Source: Gemmatimonadota bacterium (GTDB lineage Bacteria; Gemmatimonadota; Gemmatimonadetes; Longimicrobiales; RSA9). From it: a stretch of DNA of 36,696 nt. Of this stretch, positions 1 through 9,481 are shown piece after piece. The position numbers were made by a program, and so were the translations under genes. Within the stretch, counting starts at the first letter, position 1. The number at the start of each line of letters is the position of its first letter. The notes beneath the pieces were generated by a model, which had not been told where the DNA came from, searched no databases, and was given only the letters and a program-made list of their open reading frames with translations. The stretch lies in the NCBI GenBank assembly GCA_017881445.1, contig JADGQX010000015.1, positions 1 to 36,696 on the forward strand. The letters are read 5' to 3'.

Positions 1-885
1 GCGCTCAATGGCGCGCTGTTCGCGCCGCGGCCTGTCCCCGCGGCGGCGGCGGAGGGCGATCCCGCCCGGCCCGGCGCCGCCGTGCGTCTGGGCTGCGCGG
101 AACGGTCCGGCGGCTCGCTGGCGCTCTTCCCGCACGGCGGGCTGGCCCTGGCGCGCGCGGGCTCACTCCGGCTGCTGGCGACCTTCGGGCGGGTGGCGGC
201 GGAGGGAACCGGCGGGCACCAGCACAACGACCTGCTGGCCTTCGAGCTGTCCTGGCGCGGGCAGCCGTTCGTGGTGGATGCCGGGAGCTACGTCTACACC
301 TCGTTGCCGGAGCTGCGCAACGCCTTCCGGCGCACCGCCGCGCACAGCACGATCGCCGTCGCGGGGCGCGAGCAGCGCCAGTGGCCGCCGGACAGGATCA
401 GCGTCTTCCTGGTGACGCGGGACGCCGAGGTGACGACGCGGATCATGGAGCCGGGTCGCCTGCAGCTGGAGTGTCGCTATCCGGGGGTGGTCCACCGCCG
501 GGAATGGCGCTGGACCGCGTCGCGCCTGGAGATCACGGACCAGGTGGAGGCGGATGCGCCCGCGTCGCTGGTGCTGAACCTTGCGGCAGGCGTGCAGGTG
601 GAGACGCCCCCGCGGCCCGAGGGCGACGGCGTCGCCTGCGGGCTGCGATCGGGCAGCGTGCGCGCGCGGGTGGTCATCGGCGCCGTCTCCGGGGCGGAAG
701 TCGTGCCGGGCGTCTACTCTGCCGGCTACGGGCGGCGGCTGCCGAACCTGTCGCTGGTGGCGCCATTGGAGGGTGGGCGCTGCGAGGTGAGCATCGAGTT
801 CGAGGGGGTGACCGGGGTGGAGGTGGAGGTGCCGGAGCATGCGCCGGGAGTGGGGGAGGGGGAGGGGGAGGGGAAGCATGACTGA
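1..885 (+). CDS. Heparinase II/III-like family protein, C-terminal part (5' truncated by window)
   Basis: Frame 1 is open from base 1 to TGA at 885; GGHQHNDLLAFELSWRGQPFVVDAGSYVYTS is typical of heparinase II/III-like C-terminal domains. Confidence 0.75.
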   Translation, partial: ALNGALFAPRPVPAAAAEGDPARPGAAVRLGCAERSGGSLALFPHGGLALARAGSLRLLATFGRVAAEGTGGHQHNDLLAFELSWRGQPFVVDAGSYVYTSLPELRNAFRRTAAHSTIAVAGREQRQWPPDRISVFLVTRDAEVTTRIMEPGRLQLECRYPGVVHRREWRWTASRLEITDQVEADAPASLVLNLAAGVQVETPPRPEGDGVACGLRSGSVRARVVIGAVSGAEVVPGVYSAGYGRRLPNLSLVAPLEGGRCEVSIEFEGVTGVEVEVPEHAPGVGEGEGEGKHD

Positions 886-1564
886 GCGCAGGCCGTTCCT
901 GGCGCTGGACACCTCGTCGCCGGTGGGGAGCGTGGCCGTCGGGCGCGGCGACCGGTTGCTGGCGGAGGTGGTGATGGGCGTAGGCGTGCGCCACGCCGAG
1001 GCGCTCATGCCCGCCATCGACTTCGCGCTGCAGCGCGCGGCGCTGACGCCGGCGCAGCTCGGGGGCGTGGTGGTGGCCGGCGGTCCCGGCTCGTTCACCG
1101 GCGTGCGCATTGCCGGCGCCGCGGCCAAGGGTCTGGTCCGCGCGCTGGATCTGCCGCTCTACGCCTACTCGGGGCTGCTGGCGCTGGCGGCGGGCGCCGC
1201 CGCCGAGGAGCGGCCGGTCTGCGCCCTGTTCGACGCCCGGCGGGAGGAGGTCTATGCCGCCGCCTACGCCTTCGGCGGCGGCGCCCCCCGCACGCTCATG
1301 GAGCCGGCGCCGCGCCCGCTGGAGGAGGTGCTGGCGGCGCTGGCCGCGGAGCACCCGCTCTTCCTGGGAGATGGCGCCCTCAAGCACCGGGAGCGGATCG
1401 TGGCGGCCGGCGGGCGCGTTGCTCCCGCCCATCTGGCGGTCGTCCGGGCGGCATCGCTACTGTGGCTGGTGGACGTCGATCCCTCCGGTCGCGTGGAGGA
1501 TGCGGCGGCGTGGGAGCCGGCCTACCTGCGACCTTCCGGCGCGGAGCGCATGGCGTGCGGCTGA
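878..1564 (+). CDS. tsaB: tRNA threonylcarbamoyladenosine biosynthesis protein TsaB
   Basis: LALDTSSPVGSVAV N-terminus and GGPGSFTGVRIAGAAAKGL motif; followed by overlapping rimI. Confidence 0.9.
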   Translation: MTERRPFLALDTSSPVGSVAVGRGDRLLAEVVMGVGVRHAEALMPAIDFALQRAALTPAQLGGVVVAGGPGSFTGVRIAGAAAKGLVRALDLPLYAYSGLLALAAGAAAEERPVCALFDARREEVYAAAYAFGGGAPRTLMEPAPRPLEEVLAALAAEHPLFLGDGALKHRERIVAAGGRVAPAHLAVVRAASLLWLVDVDPSGRVEDAAAWEPAYLRPSGAERMACG

Positions 1565-2043
1565 TGGAAGAGGTCACGATCCGGCGCATGGAGGGGCACG
1601 ACCTCGGCCGGGTCATGGACATCGAGCGCCGGTCCTACTCCATGCCCTGGACCGAGGCGACGTTCCGCGGCCTGTTTCGCCGCACGGACGCGGACCTCTT
1701 CGTGGCCGAGACGCTGGAGCTGGAAGTCACCGCCTACGCCGTCTTCTGGGCCGTGCTGGACCAGGGCGAGCTGGGCAACGTGGCCGTGGCGCCGGAGTGG
1801 CGCGGCCGCGGCATCTCGCGGCGGCTGCTGGACGCCGTGGTGCGCCGCGCCCGCGAGCGCGGGGTGCGCGAGCTGTTCCTCGAGGTCCGCGTATCGAACA
1901 ACACGGCCCGTCAACTGTATCAGAGTTATGGATTCCGCGAGGTCGGGCGCCGGCGCAACTACTACATGGAGCCCGTGGAGGATGCGCTGGTGATGCGCAA
2001 GGACCTGGACCCCGATCGGCCCGAGAGCACTTCCCTGGATTGA
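1564..2043 (+). CDS. rimI: Ribosomal protein S18-alanine N-acetyltransferase (GNAT)
   Basis: ATG overlaps tsaB stop (TGATG); GNAT motif VAPEWRGRGISRRLL and NNTARQLYQSYGF. Confidence 0.88.
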   Translation: MEEVTIRRMEGHDLGRVMDIERRSYSMPWTEATFRGLFRRTDADLFVAETLELEVTAYAVFWAVLDQGELGNVAVAPEWRGRGISRRLLDAVVRRARERGVRELFLEVRVSNNTARQLYQSYGFREVGRRRNYYMEPVEDALVMRKDLDPDRPESTSLD

Positions 2044-2052
2044 GAGCCGTCG

Positions 2053-3030
2053 ATGTCGACCTTTCCCGAGTACCGCCCGCGCCGGCTGCGGCGCACCGAA
2101 ACGCTGCGGCGCCTGGTCCGTGAGACCACCGTCTCCGTGGACGACCTGATCCTGCCGCTGTTCGCCGCCCCCGGCCAGAAGTTCCGCAAGCCCATCAGCT
2201 CCATGCCGGGCGTGGCCCAGACCTCCGTGGACGAGCTGCTGCGCGACGCCGCCGAGGCAGCGGAGCTGGGAGTCCCGGCCATCATCCTCTTCGGCCTGCC
2301 CGAATACAAGGACGAGACGGGCTCGTCGGGGGAGGACCCCAAGGGTCCGGTGCAGCGGGCGATCGCGGCCGTGAAGAAGGAGATCCCCGACCTCGTGGTC
2401 ATGACCGACGTGTGCATGTGCGAGTACACCTCGCACGGGCACTGCGGCGTGGTCCGCGACGGCTACGTCCAGAACGACGAGACCCTGGAGCTGCTCGCGC
2501 GCCAGGCGCTGTCGCACGCCCAGGCCGGCGCCGACATCGTCGCTCCCAGCGACATGATGGACGGGCGCGTCGCCGCCATCCGCCACGCGCTCGACGACGA
2601 GGGCTTCAGCAACGTCGCCATCCTGGCGTACGCGGCCAAGTTCGCGTCCGCGTTCTACGGTCCCTTCCGCGAGGCGGCCGAGAGCACGCCCCAGTTCGGC
2701 GACCGGCGCTCGTACCAGATGGACCCCGCCAACGGCGACGAGGCCATGCGCGAGGTGTTCCTGGATATCGAGGAGGGCGCGGACATCATCATGGTCAAGC
2801 CGGCCCAGACCTACCTCGACCTGGTCTACCGCGTGAAGCAGGAGACCGGCTACCCCGTGGCCGCGTACCACGTCTCGGGCGAGTACTCCATGATCATGGC
2901 CGCCGCGGAGCGCGGCTGGCTCGATGGCGACCGCGCCATGGAGGAGGCGTTGACCTCCATCAAGCGCGCCGGCGCCGACATGATCCTGACGTACTGGGCC
3001 CGGCAGTTCGCGAAGAAGCGGCGGAAGTAG
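2053..3030 (+). CDS. hemB: Delta-aminolevulinic acid dehydratase (porphobilinogen synthase)
   Basis: [16 protein letters not shown] cysteine-type metal site, [14 protein letters not shown] and [12 protein letters not shown] motifs. Confidence 0.97.
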   Translation: MSTFPEYRPRRLRRTETLRRLVRETTVSVDDLILPLFAAPGQKFRKPISSMPGVAQTSVDELLRDAAEAAELGVPAIILFGLPEYKDETGSSGEDPKGPVQRAIAAVKKEIPDLVVMTDVCMCEYTSHGHCGVVRDGYVQNDETLELLARQALSHAQAGADIVAPSDMMDGRVAAIRHALDDEGFSNVAILAYAAKFASAFYGPFREAAESTPQFGDRRSYQMDPANGDEAMREVFLDIEEGADIIMVKPAQTYLDLVYRVKQETGYPVAAYHVSGEYSMIMAAAERGWLDGDRAMEEALTSIKRAGADMILTYWARQFAKKRRK

Positions 3031-3060
3031 TGTTTCGCGGGCACCCGATGCCCCGAAATG

Positions 3061-3177
3061 CCGCAAGCGCAAGCGCATGCGTTCACGTGCACGTGAGCCG
3101 GAGGCGCGCTCGCCCGCCGGAGGTCACCGGAGCGGCCAACCGGCCGTGCACGTGAACGTGCCCGCTTGCGCTTGCGG
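3061..3177. repeat. Long imperfect inverted repeat between hemB and the LysM gene (possible terminator or palindromic element)
   Basis: CCGCAAGCGCAAGCG (3061-3075) with CGCTTGCGCTTGCGG (3163-3177); CGTTCACGTGCACG (3080-3093) with CGTGCACGTGAACG (3145-3158); GCCGG (3097-3101) with CCGGC (3140-3144); TTTT follows at 3179-3182. Confidence 0.85.
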
Positions 3178-3231
3178 GTTTTGACTCGATGCGGTGGGCC
3201 GTTTCCCCACCTGCCGTCCGGGCTTATTCGA

Positions 3232-3260
3232 TTGACTCTCCCGAAGATGCGCCCTACTTT
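3232..3260 (+). promoter_or_regulatory. Sigma-70-like promoter for LysM gene
   Basis: TTGACT (3232-3237), 17-nt spacer, TACTTT (3255-3260), about 50 nt before the likely GTG start. Confidence 0.6.
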
Positions 3261-3309
3261 GGGATATCCTCCCCGGGGTGGATCGCACCCCTTCCGAAGG
3301 AGAGCCCCC

Positions 3310-4422
3310 GTGAGCGTGAGGGTTGGAACCTTGAGGCAGAGGCTCCTCGCCGGCGCACTGGTGTGTGCGGCCGCCATGACGGCTGCACCCGTGCGCGCCC
3401 AGCAGCGGGAGCAGCCCCGCGTCGATACCACGGTGGTCAAGGTGCACGTGGTCAAGCGCGGCGACACGCTGTGGGACCTGTCCAACACGTACCTGGGCTC
3501 GCCCTGGATCTGGCAGCGGATCTACGAGCGGAACCGCAGCCTGATCAAGAACCCGCACTGGATCTACCCGGGGCAGAAGTTCGACATCCCGGCACTGATC
3601 CGCGCGGCGGCGGCACTCGAGGCGGAGGACGCCCTGGCGGACAGCGCGGCGCAGCACAGTCGCTTCTATCGCCGGCTGGCGGCCGTGGACACGTCGAGCG
3701 GCGGCCCTGACGACAGGGCGTGGCCCGTGGTGGAGCGGTCGGAGTATATGGCCACTCCCTGGCTGGAGGATGCGGCGTCGCTGCCGGTGGTGGGCCTGAT
3801 GCTGGACCGGGTGCGGGTGGAGAGTCAGGCGGAGCGACTGGCGCAGCTCGCGATCCTGCAGGATCGGATCTACATCCGCGCGGAAGGCAATGCCGGGCCG
3901 CCCGCGGTCGGAGCCGAGATGCTGCTCGTGCGCGTGGAGCGGTGGCTGGCCCCGTACGGCAACGTGATCGAGCCGACGGCAATGCTGCGGGTGGAGCGGA
4001 GTGGGAACGGTGTTGCCGTGGCGAGCGTGATCAAGCAGTTCGGCCTGGTGCTGAAGGGACAACGCGCGCTGCCCGTGCCGGCGTTCCGGGCCCCGGCGGC
4101 GTCGCCGGCGCAGCTGGTGGAGCGGGGACCCGAGGGCACGCTCGTCGCTTTCCTGCGGGATCACCCGCTGCACACGACCGCGGACGTGGGCTTCGTCTCG
4201 CTGGGCAGCGCCGAGGGGTTGCAGCTGGGGGACGAGCTGATGGCGTTCGCGCCGGCCCGCCCGTCGCCGACCGAGGCGGGGACCGAGCTGCCGCCGGAGG
4301 ACGTGGCGCGGCTGCTGGTGATGAAGGTGGGGGAGCATTCGGCGACCGTGCGCGTGTTGACCATGCGGCAGCCGTCCCTGCGGTCCGGACTGAAGGTCCG
4401 GCTGGTGGCGCGGGTGCCGTAA
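3310..4422 (+). CDS. Exported LysM-domain protein
   Basis: GTG start after AAGGAG; signal peptide ending ...APVRAQ; LysM VHVVKRGDTLWDLSNTYLGSPWIWQRIYERN...IYPGQKFDIP. Confidence 0.8.
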   Translation: MSVRVGTLRQRLLAGALVCAAAMTAAPVRAQQREQPRVDTTVVKVHVVKRGDTLWDLSNTYLGSPWIWQRIYERNRSLIKNPHWIYPGQKFDIPALIRAAAALEAEDALADSAAQHSRFYRRLAAVDTSSGGPDDRAWPVVERSEYMATPWLEDAASLPVVGLMLDRVRVESQAERLAQLAILQDRIYIRAEGNAGPPAVGAEMLLVRVERWLAPYGNVIEPTAMLRVERSGNGVAVASVIKQFGLVLKGQRALPVPAFRAPAASPAQLVERGPEGTLVAFLRDHPLHTTADVGFVSLGSAEGLQLGDELMAFAPARPSPTEAGTELPPEDVARLLVMKVGEHSATVRVLTMRQPSLRSGLKVRLVARVP

Positions 4423-4455
4423 ACCGGGGGGGAAGGCTCGTGGTCGGTAACGGGA

Positions 4456-4483
4456 ACGGGCGTCGCGAGGCGCCCGTGTCTTT
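4456..4483 (+). terminator. Short hairpin with T-run, possible terminator or attenuator
   Basis: ACGGGCG (4456-4462) / CGCCCGT (4471-4477) followed by GTCTTT. Confidence 0.45.
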
Positions 4484-4486
4484 AGA

Positions 4487-5305
4487 ATGATGATCATGGT
4501 CCTGCATGCGGCCGCGCTGCTGCTCTACGCGACGGCCGCCGGGATCCAGGTCCTCTCGCTGGCGCAGGGACAGCGGCTGGCGCCGCGGGCCGGCGACGTC
4601 GTCCTGCTGGCCGCGGTGGCGTTGCACGCCGCCGGCCTGGCCACGTTCGTCGCCACCTACCAGGAGCTGCCGCTGGTCGGCCTGGCGCCCTCGCTCTCCG
4701 CGCTGGCGCTGCTCATCGGCCTGTCGCTGCTGGCGACCACGATCCTGCGCGAGAACCGCCCGGTCGGGCTGGTGCTCCTGCCCATCGTGAGCGGGCTGCT
4801 GCTGCTGGCGCTGCTGCTCCGCATCCGGCCCGCCGGGCGCGTGCTGGCGTTCCGCGGCTGGTGGCTGGCCTTCCACGTGGTGCTCGGCTTCATCGGCTAC
4901 GTGGGCCTCGCCGTCGCCTTCGCCGCCGGGCTGCTGTACCTGTTGCAGTTCCGCGAGCTGAAGGGCAAGCGCTTCGGCCGGCTCTTCCGCTTCTTTCCCT
5001 CGCTGGCGACCCTCGACCGCCTGGGCCGCTCGGGGCTGCAGATCGGGTTCCCCGCCCTGACGCTGAACCTGCTGCTCGGCTGGGCCTGGACGATCCGGTT
5101 CCGCCATACCTTCGCCTTTGCCACGCCGCAGGTCATCTGGGGCGTCATCACCTGGTGGATCTTCCTGGTCGCATTGCTGGTGGGCAGTCGCGGGGGAGCG
5201 CGGGCGCGACGGAGTGCGCTGGCCAGCGTCATCGGTTTCGCCCTCGTGGTCGCGGCCTACGTGATCCTGCGCATCGCGATCACGGGCGGCCGGCTATTCC
5301 TGTGA
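4487..5305 (+). CDS. Cytochrome c assembly (CcsA/HemX-like) integral membrane protein
   Basis: Eight or so predicted hydrophobic helices, FRGWWLAFHVVLGFIGYVGLAVAFAAGLLYLLQ motif, immediately upstream of hemA. Confidence 0.78.
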   Translation: MMIMVLHAAALLLYATAAGIQVLSLAQGQRLAPRAGDVVLLAAVALHAAGLATFVATYQELPLVGLAPSLSALALLIGLSLLATTILRENRPVGLVLLPIVSGLLLLALLLRIRPAGRVLAFRGWWLAFHVVLGFIGYVGLAVAFAAGLLYLLQFRELKGKRFGRLFRFFPSLATLDRLGRSGLQIGFPALTLNLLLGWAWTIRFRHTFAFATPQVIWGVITWWIFLVALLVGSRGGARARRSALASVIGFALVVAAYVILRIAITGGRLFL

Positions 5306-5321
5306 GCGCGAGCGGCCCGGC

Positions 5322-6632
5322 ATGCTGAAGGTCATCGGCCTCAGCCACCACACCGCGCCGGTGGAAGTGCGCGAGCGCTTCGTGTTCGACGCCGCCGAGG
5401 GCGAGCGCGCGCTGCAGGCGGTGACGCACGGGGAAGCGGCGGAGGCGGTCCTGCTCTCCACCTGCAACCGCACGGAGCTGTACCTGGGCCTGAGCGAGGG
5501 CGCCTCCCCCGACAGCGCCGTGGAGGTCCTGGCGCAGCACGCCCGCATCTCGGTGGAGGACGCGCGCGCCTACCTCTACACCTTCGAGGAGCGCCGCGGC
5601 GTCGAGCACCTGTTCCGCGTGGTATCCAGCCTCGATTCCATGATCCTGGGCGAGCCCCAGATCCAGGGGCAGGTCAAGAACGCGTACGAACGGGCGGTCT
5701 CGGCCGGCAACGGCACGCCCGACGGCGGCCGCGTGGTCGGGCCGCTGCTCTCGCGGCTATTCCAGCACGCACTGGCCGTGGGCGGCAAGGTGCGGAGCGA
5801 GACGCACCTGGGCACGGGCGCGGCCTCCATCCCGTCCGCCGCGGTGGAGCTGGCACGCAAGATCTTCGGCCCGCTCAAGGGGCTGAACGCCCTGGTGCTG
5901 GGCGCGGGCGAGATGAGCGAGCTCTCGCTGGAGTGCCTGCTGGGCGAGGGGGCGCGCGGCACGGTGGTGGCCAGCCGGACGGAGGAGCGCGCCCGGGCGC
6001 TGGCGCGGCGGCTGGACGCGGGCTATGCCCGCTTCGAGGAGTTCCCCCGCCTGCTGCGGGACGCCAACATCGTGGTGAGCGCGACCGCCGCGCCCCACGC
6101 CATCATCACCCGGGAGCTGGTGCTGCGGGCGCTGCCGAACGGCCCCGGCCACCCGCTGCTGGTGGTGGACATCGCGCTGCCCCGGGACGTCGAGCCGGAA
6201 GTGGGGGACATCCCGAACCTCTTCGTGTACGACATCGACGACCTGCGCCAGATCGTCGATGACAACGTCGAGCGGCGGCAGAAGGAGATCCCCCGGGCCG
6301 AGCGCATCGTGGAATCGGCGGTCGAGGACTTCTGGGCCTGGCACAGCTCCCGGGACGTCGTGCCGCTGATCCGCCAGCTGAGGGGGCGGGGTGAACAGTT
6401 GCGCGCCGCGGAGCTGGAGCGCGCCATGCGTCGGCTGAAGCACCTGGCGCCCGAGGACCAGGCGGCGGTGGAGGCCTTGACGCGGCAGCTCCTGAACAAG
6501 ATGCTCCACGCCCCGACGACCCGCTTGCGGGAAGCGGCGGCGAGCGGAGATGCGCTGGACGTGGCGGACGCGGCCCGTTACCTCTTCAAGCTCGACATGG
6601 AAGACCCACAGGGGAAAGGCCGGGTGGAATGA
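5322..6632 (+). CDS. hemA: Glutamyl-tRNA reductase
   Basis: VIGLSHHTAPVEVRE, LLSTCNRTELY, GEPQIQGQVK motifs. Confidence 0.97.
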   Translation: MLKVIGLSHHTAPVEVRERFVFDAAEGERALQAVTHGEAAEAVLLSTCNRTELYLGLSEGASPDSAVEVLAQHARISVEDARAYLYTFEERRGVEHLFRVVSSLDSMILGEPQIQGQVKNAYERAVSAGNGTPDGGRVVGPLLSRLFQHALAVGGKVRSETHLGTGAASIPSAAVELARKIFGPLKGLNALVLGAGEMSELSLECLLGEGARGTVVASRTEERARALARRLDAGYARFEEFPRLLRDANIVVSATAAPHAIITRELVLRALPNGPGHPLLVVDIALPRDVEPEVGDIPNLFVYDIDDLRQIVDDNVERRQKEIPRAERIVESAVEDFWAWHSSRDVVPLIRQLRGRGEQLRAAELERAMRRLKHLAPEDQAAVEALTRQLLNKMLHAPTTRLREAAASGDALDVADAARYLFKLDMEDPQGKGRVE

Positions 6633-7597
6633 ACAGGGTGCTGGTGACCGGTGGCGCAGGGTTCATCGGCAGTCACGTTGCCGAGGCGTACCTCCGGCGC
6701 GGCGACCGGGTGTGGGTGGTGGACGACCTGTCCTCGGGCCGACTGCAGAATCTGGCCGCGGGCATCGAGTTCGTGAAGATGGACATTGCCGATCCGGGCC
6801 TGGACGACCTGTTTCGCCAGGTCGGCGGCTTCGACGTGGTGAACCACCACGCCGCGCAGATCGACGTGCGCAAGTCGGTGGCGAGCCCCGCCGCCGACGC
6901 CCGCATCAACATCATCGGACTGCTCAACGTCCTGGAGTGCGCCCGCCGCCACCAGGCGGGTCGCGTGATCTTCGTGTCCTCCGGCGGCGTGGTCTACGGC
7001 GAGCCGGACGTGCGCCCCACGCCCGAGACCGCGCCCAAGGCGCCGCTCTCGCCCTACGGCGTGACCAAGCTCTCGGCCGAGTACTACCTCAACTACTACG
7101 AGCGCATCCACGCCCTGCCCTACGCGGCCGTGCGCTACTCCAACGTGTACGGCCCGCGCCAGGACCCGCACGGCGAGGCGGGCGTTGTGGCCATCTTCTG
7201 CGAGCATGTGATCGACGGCAGGCCCCTCACCATCTTCGGTGACGGCGAGCAGACGCGGGACTACGTCTTCGTGGGCGACGTCGTCGCGGCCAATCTGGCG
7301 CTCACCGACGCCGCACTGCCGCCGCCGGACGCCGTCGGCCTGGCCGGCGGCATCGACGCCCGGGCGTTCAACGTCGGGACCGGCGTCGAGACCACGGTCA
7401 ACGAGCTGGCGGAGCTCACCATGGACGTGGCCGGGCGGCGGGTCGAGGTGGGCTACGGTGCCGCGCGGCCCGGCGAGCTGCGCCACTCCTCGCTGGACAA
7501 CCGGCGGCTGCGTGCGCTGGGCTGGGCACCGCGCACTTCCCTGGGCGAAGGTCTGCGTCAGACCTACGAGCACATCAAGGGACAAGCCCAGGCATGA
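6629..7597 (+). CDS. NAD-dependent epimerase/dehydratase (UDP-glucose 4-epimerase-like SDR)
   Basis: VTGGAGFIGSHVAE, SSGGVVYGE, YGVTKLSAEYY (YxxxK), VRYSNVYGPRQDP. Confidence 0.9.
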   Translation: MNRVLVTGGAGFIGSHVAEAYLRRGDRVWVVDDLSSGRLQNLAAGIEFVKMDIADPGLDDLFRQVGGFDVVNHHAAQIDVRKSVASPAADARINIIGLLNVLECARRHQAGRVIFVSSGGVVYGEPDVRPTPETAPKAPLSPYGVTKLSAEYYLNYYERIHALPYAAVRYSNVYGPRQDPHGEAGVVAIFCEHVIDGRPLTIFGDGEQTRDYVFVGDVVAANLALTDAALPPPDAVGLAGGIDARAFNVGTGVETTVNELAELTMDVAGRRVEVGYGAARPGELRHSSLDNRRLRALGWAPRTSLGEGLRQTYEHIKGQAQA

Positions 7598-8316
7598 TCG
7601 CGCTGCTTCAGGTCGGAGGGCGGGGGGTGGGGGCCACGGGGATGGCCGACATGATCCTGCGCGGCAACCTCTCCACGCAGATCATCCTGGTCGTCACCGC
7701 GCTCTTCTCGCTGCTCAGCTGGATCATCATCGTCTGGAAGCTGTTGCAGCTGCGGCGGGTACACCGCCAGGGGCTGCGCTTCCTGGGCGCGGTCGAGCGC
7801 ACGCAGCGCCTGGAGGACGTGTACAAGTCCGTGCTGCGCCTGCCGGAGTCGCCCTACGTGGCCGTCTTCCGCCAGGGCATGAACTTCTTCAGCGAGCTGC
7901 GCCCGGGCGCGCTGCGCGAGAACGCCCCGCCCTCGGCGGGGCTGTCCGAGGCCCAGCTCCAGGCGCTGCGCCTCATGATGGAGAAGGAGCAGGAGGAGCA
8001 GGTCGAGGACATGTCCGGCGGCCTGGCCTGGCTCGCCGTCATCGGCGGCGTCTCCCCGCTGCTCGGCCTGCTGGGCACCGTCATCGGCGTCATGCACGCC
8101 TTCATCGGCATCGGTGAGGCCGGCACGGGCAGCATCAGCGCCGTGGCGCCTGGGATCGCCGAGGCGCTGATCACCACCGTAGGCGGGCTTGTGGTCGCCA
8201 TTCCGGCCATCATCGCCTACAACCTGTTCGTCCGGCGGGTGAACAGCTTCGACGGTGAGCTGGAGGGCTTCGCCAGCGAGTTCATCGGGGCGCTGGCGCG
8301 GGAGGGGAGGCTCTAG
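7594..8316 (+). CDS. tolQ: TolQ/ExbB-family proton channel subunit
   Basis: MotA/TolQ/ExbB core GGVSPLLGLLGTVIGVMHAFIGIG; start of Tol-Pal cluster. Confidence 0.9.
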   Translation: MIALLQVGGRGVGATGMADMILRGNLSTQIILVVTALFSLLSWIIIVWKLLQLRRVHRQGLRFLGAVERTQRLEDVYKSVLRLPESPYVAVFRQGMNFFSELRPGALRENAPPSAGLSEAQLQALRLMMEKEQEEQVEDMSGGLAWLAVIGGVSPLLGLLGTVIGVMHAFIGIGEAGTGSISAVAPGIAEALITTVGGLVVAIPAIIAYNLFVRRVNSFDGELEGFASEFIGALAREGRL

Positions 8317-8317
8317 C

Positions 8318-8740
8318 ATGGCATCCCGGCGCAGGCGGCGCGGTCAGGACTTCTCCCTGATGGCCGACGTCAACATGACCAATCTGGTCGACGTCGCCCT
8401 GGTCCTGCTCATCATCTTCATGATCACCGCGCCCATCATGCAGGGAGGCGTGCAGGTGTCGCTGCCCCGGGCGGACTCGCGACCGGTCACCAACACGTCC
8501 GGCGTGACCGTGTCCGTGGTGGCCGATGGCCGCATCTACGTGGGCGACGTGCCGGTCTCCACTTTCGAGGAGTTCCGCACGCTCTACCCGCAGTACGTGC
8601 GGGGCAAAGGGTTGCGGGAGGCCTACCTGCGGGCCGACAGCACCGTGCCCTACGGCCGGGTGCTCCAGGTGCTGGGCATGATGAAGAGGCTCGATGTGGC
8701 CGAGGTGGGGCTCGTGGCGGAGCCGCGGATGGAGCGGTGA
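8318..8740 (+). CDS. tolR: TolR/ExbD-family protein
   Basis: ADVNMTNLVDVALVLLIIFMITAPIMQGGVQVSLPRA; follows tolQ. Confidence 0.9.
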   Translation: MASRRRRRGQDFSLMADVNMTNLVDVALVLLIIFMITAPIMQGGVQVSLPRADSRPVTNTSGVTVSVVADGRIYVGDVPVSTFEEFRTLYPQYVRGKGLREAYLRADSTVPYGRVLQVLGMMKRLDVAEVGLVAEPRMER

Positions 8741-9477
8741 TGGACGTCGCCCGCATCCTGCGCGTGAACGCCCGGCCGGGAACCCGCCCGGGTGGCGCCG
8801 CCATCGCCGCCTCGCTGCTGCTGCACACCGCCATCGCCATGGCCGCCTGGTGGTCGCTGGGGCGCGGCCCGGCGGCGCCGCGGACCGAGTTCCGCGTGTA
8901 CCGCGTCAACATCGTCTCGCCGCCGCCGCAGGCCTACGGACCTCCCACGCTGGCCCCCCCCGTGGTCAATCCCTCGAAGGATGCCAGGCCCGATGCGAAG
9001 GCGGCGGCGCCGCCCGCGCCCGCCCCCGCGGCGGCCGCGAAGCTCGTGCAGAAACAGAGCGCCGCCGCGAAGAAGGCCGCCGACGCCGCCGCCAAGGGGA
9101 AGAGCAGCGCCCAGGCGCCGGCGAAGGGGTGGAAGCCGCATCCGGACGCCGCCGTCGGCGGCTCCGGCATCAACGTCCAGCTGCAGGGCGAGGAGTTCCC
9201 CTTTCCCGGCTACCTGGAGAACATCATCCTGCAGATCAGCCGCTTCTTCCGCTGGAACGGCTCCCCGGACCTGCGGGCGGAAGCGTACTTCGTCATCAAC
9301 CGCGATGGCTCGGTGGGCGACATCCAGGTCACCCGCTCTTCCGGCGACATCGGCTTCGACCTGACCGTGCGCGGCGCCATCGAAGCCGTCGGGCAGCGCA
9401 AGGCGTTCGGCCGCCTTCCCAGGGGGTTCGAGGGCGACCGCCTGCCCATCAGCTTCTACTTCCAGCCGCCCAGATGA
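8737..9477 (+). CDS. TolA/TonB C-terminal domain energy transducer
   Basis: N-terminal TM, Ala/Lys/Pro-rich linker, C-terminal GSVGDIQVTRSSGDIGFDLTVRGAIEAVG...; position between tolR and tolB. Confidence 0.82.
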   Translation: MMDVARILRVNARPGTRPGGAAIAASLLLHTAIAMAAWWSLGRGPAAPRTEFRVYRVNIVSPPPQAYGPPTLAPPVVNPSKDARPDAKAAAPPAPAPAAAAKLVQKQSAAAKKAADAAAKGKSSAQAPAKGWKPHPDAAVGGSGINVQLQGEEFPFPGYLENIILQISRFFRWNGSPDLRAEAYFVINRDGSVGDIQVTRSSGDIGFDLTVRGAIEAVGQRKAFGRLPRGFEGDRLPISFYFQPPR

Positions 9478-9481
9478 AGCG

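Noticed and set aside
1522-3078. 518-aa minus-strand ORF opposite rimI and hemB
   Set aside because: Antisense shadow of two clear genes; low-complexity composition.
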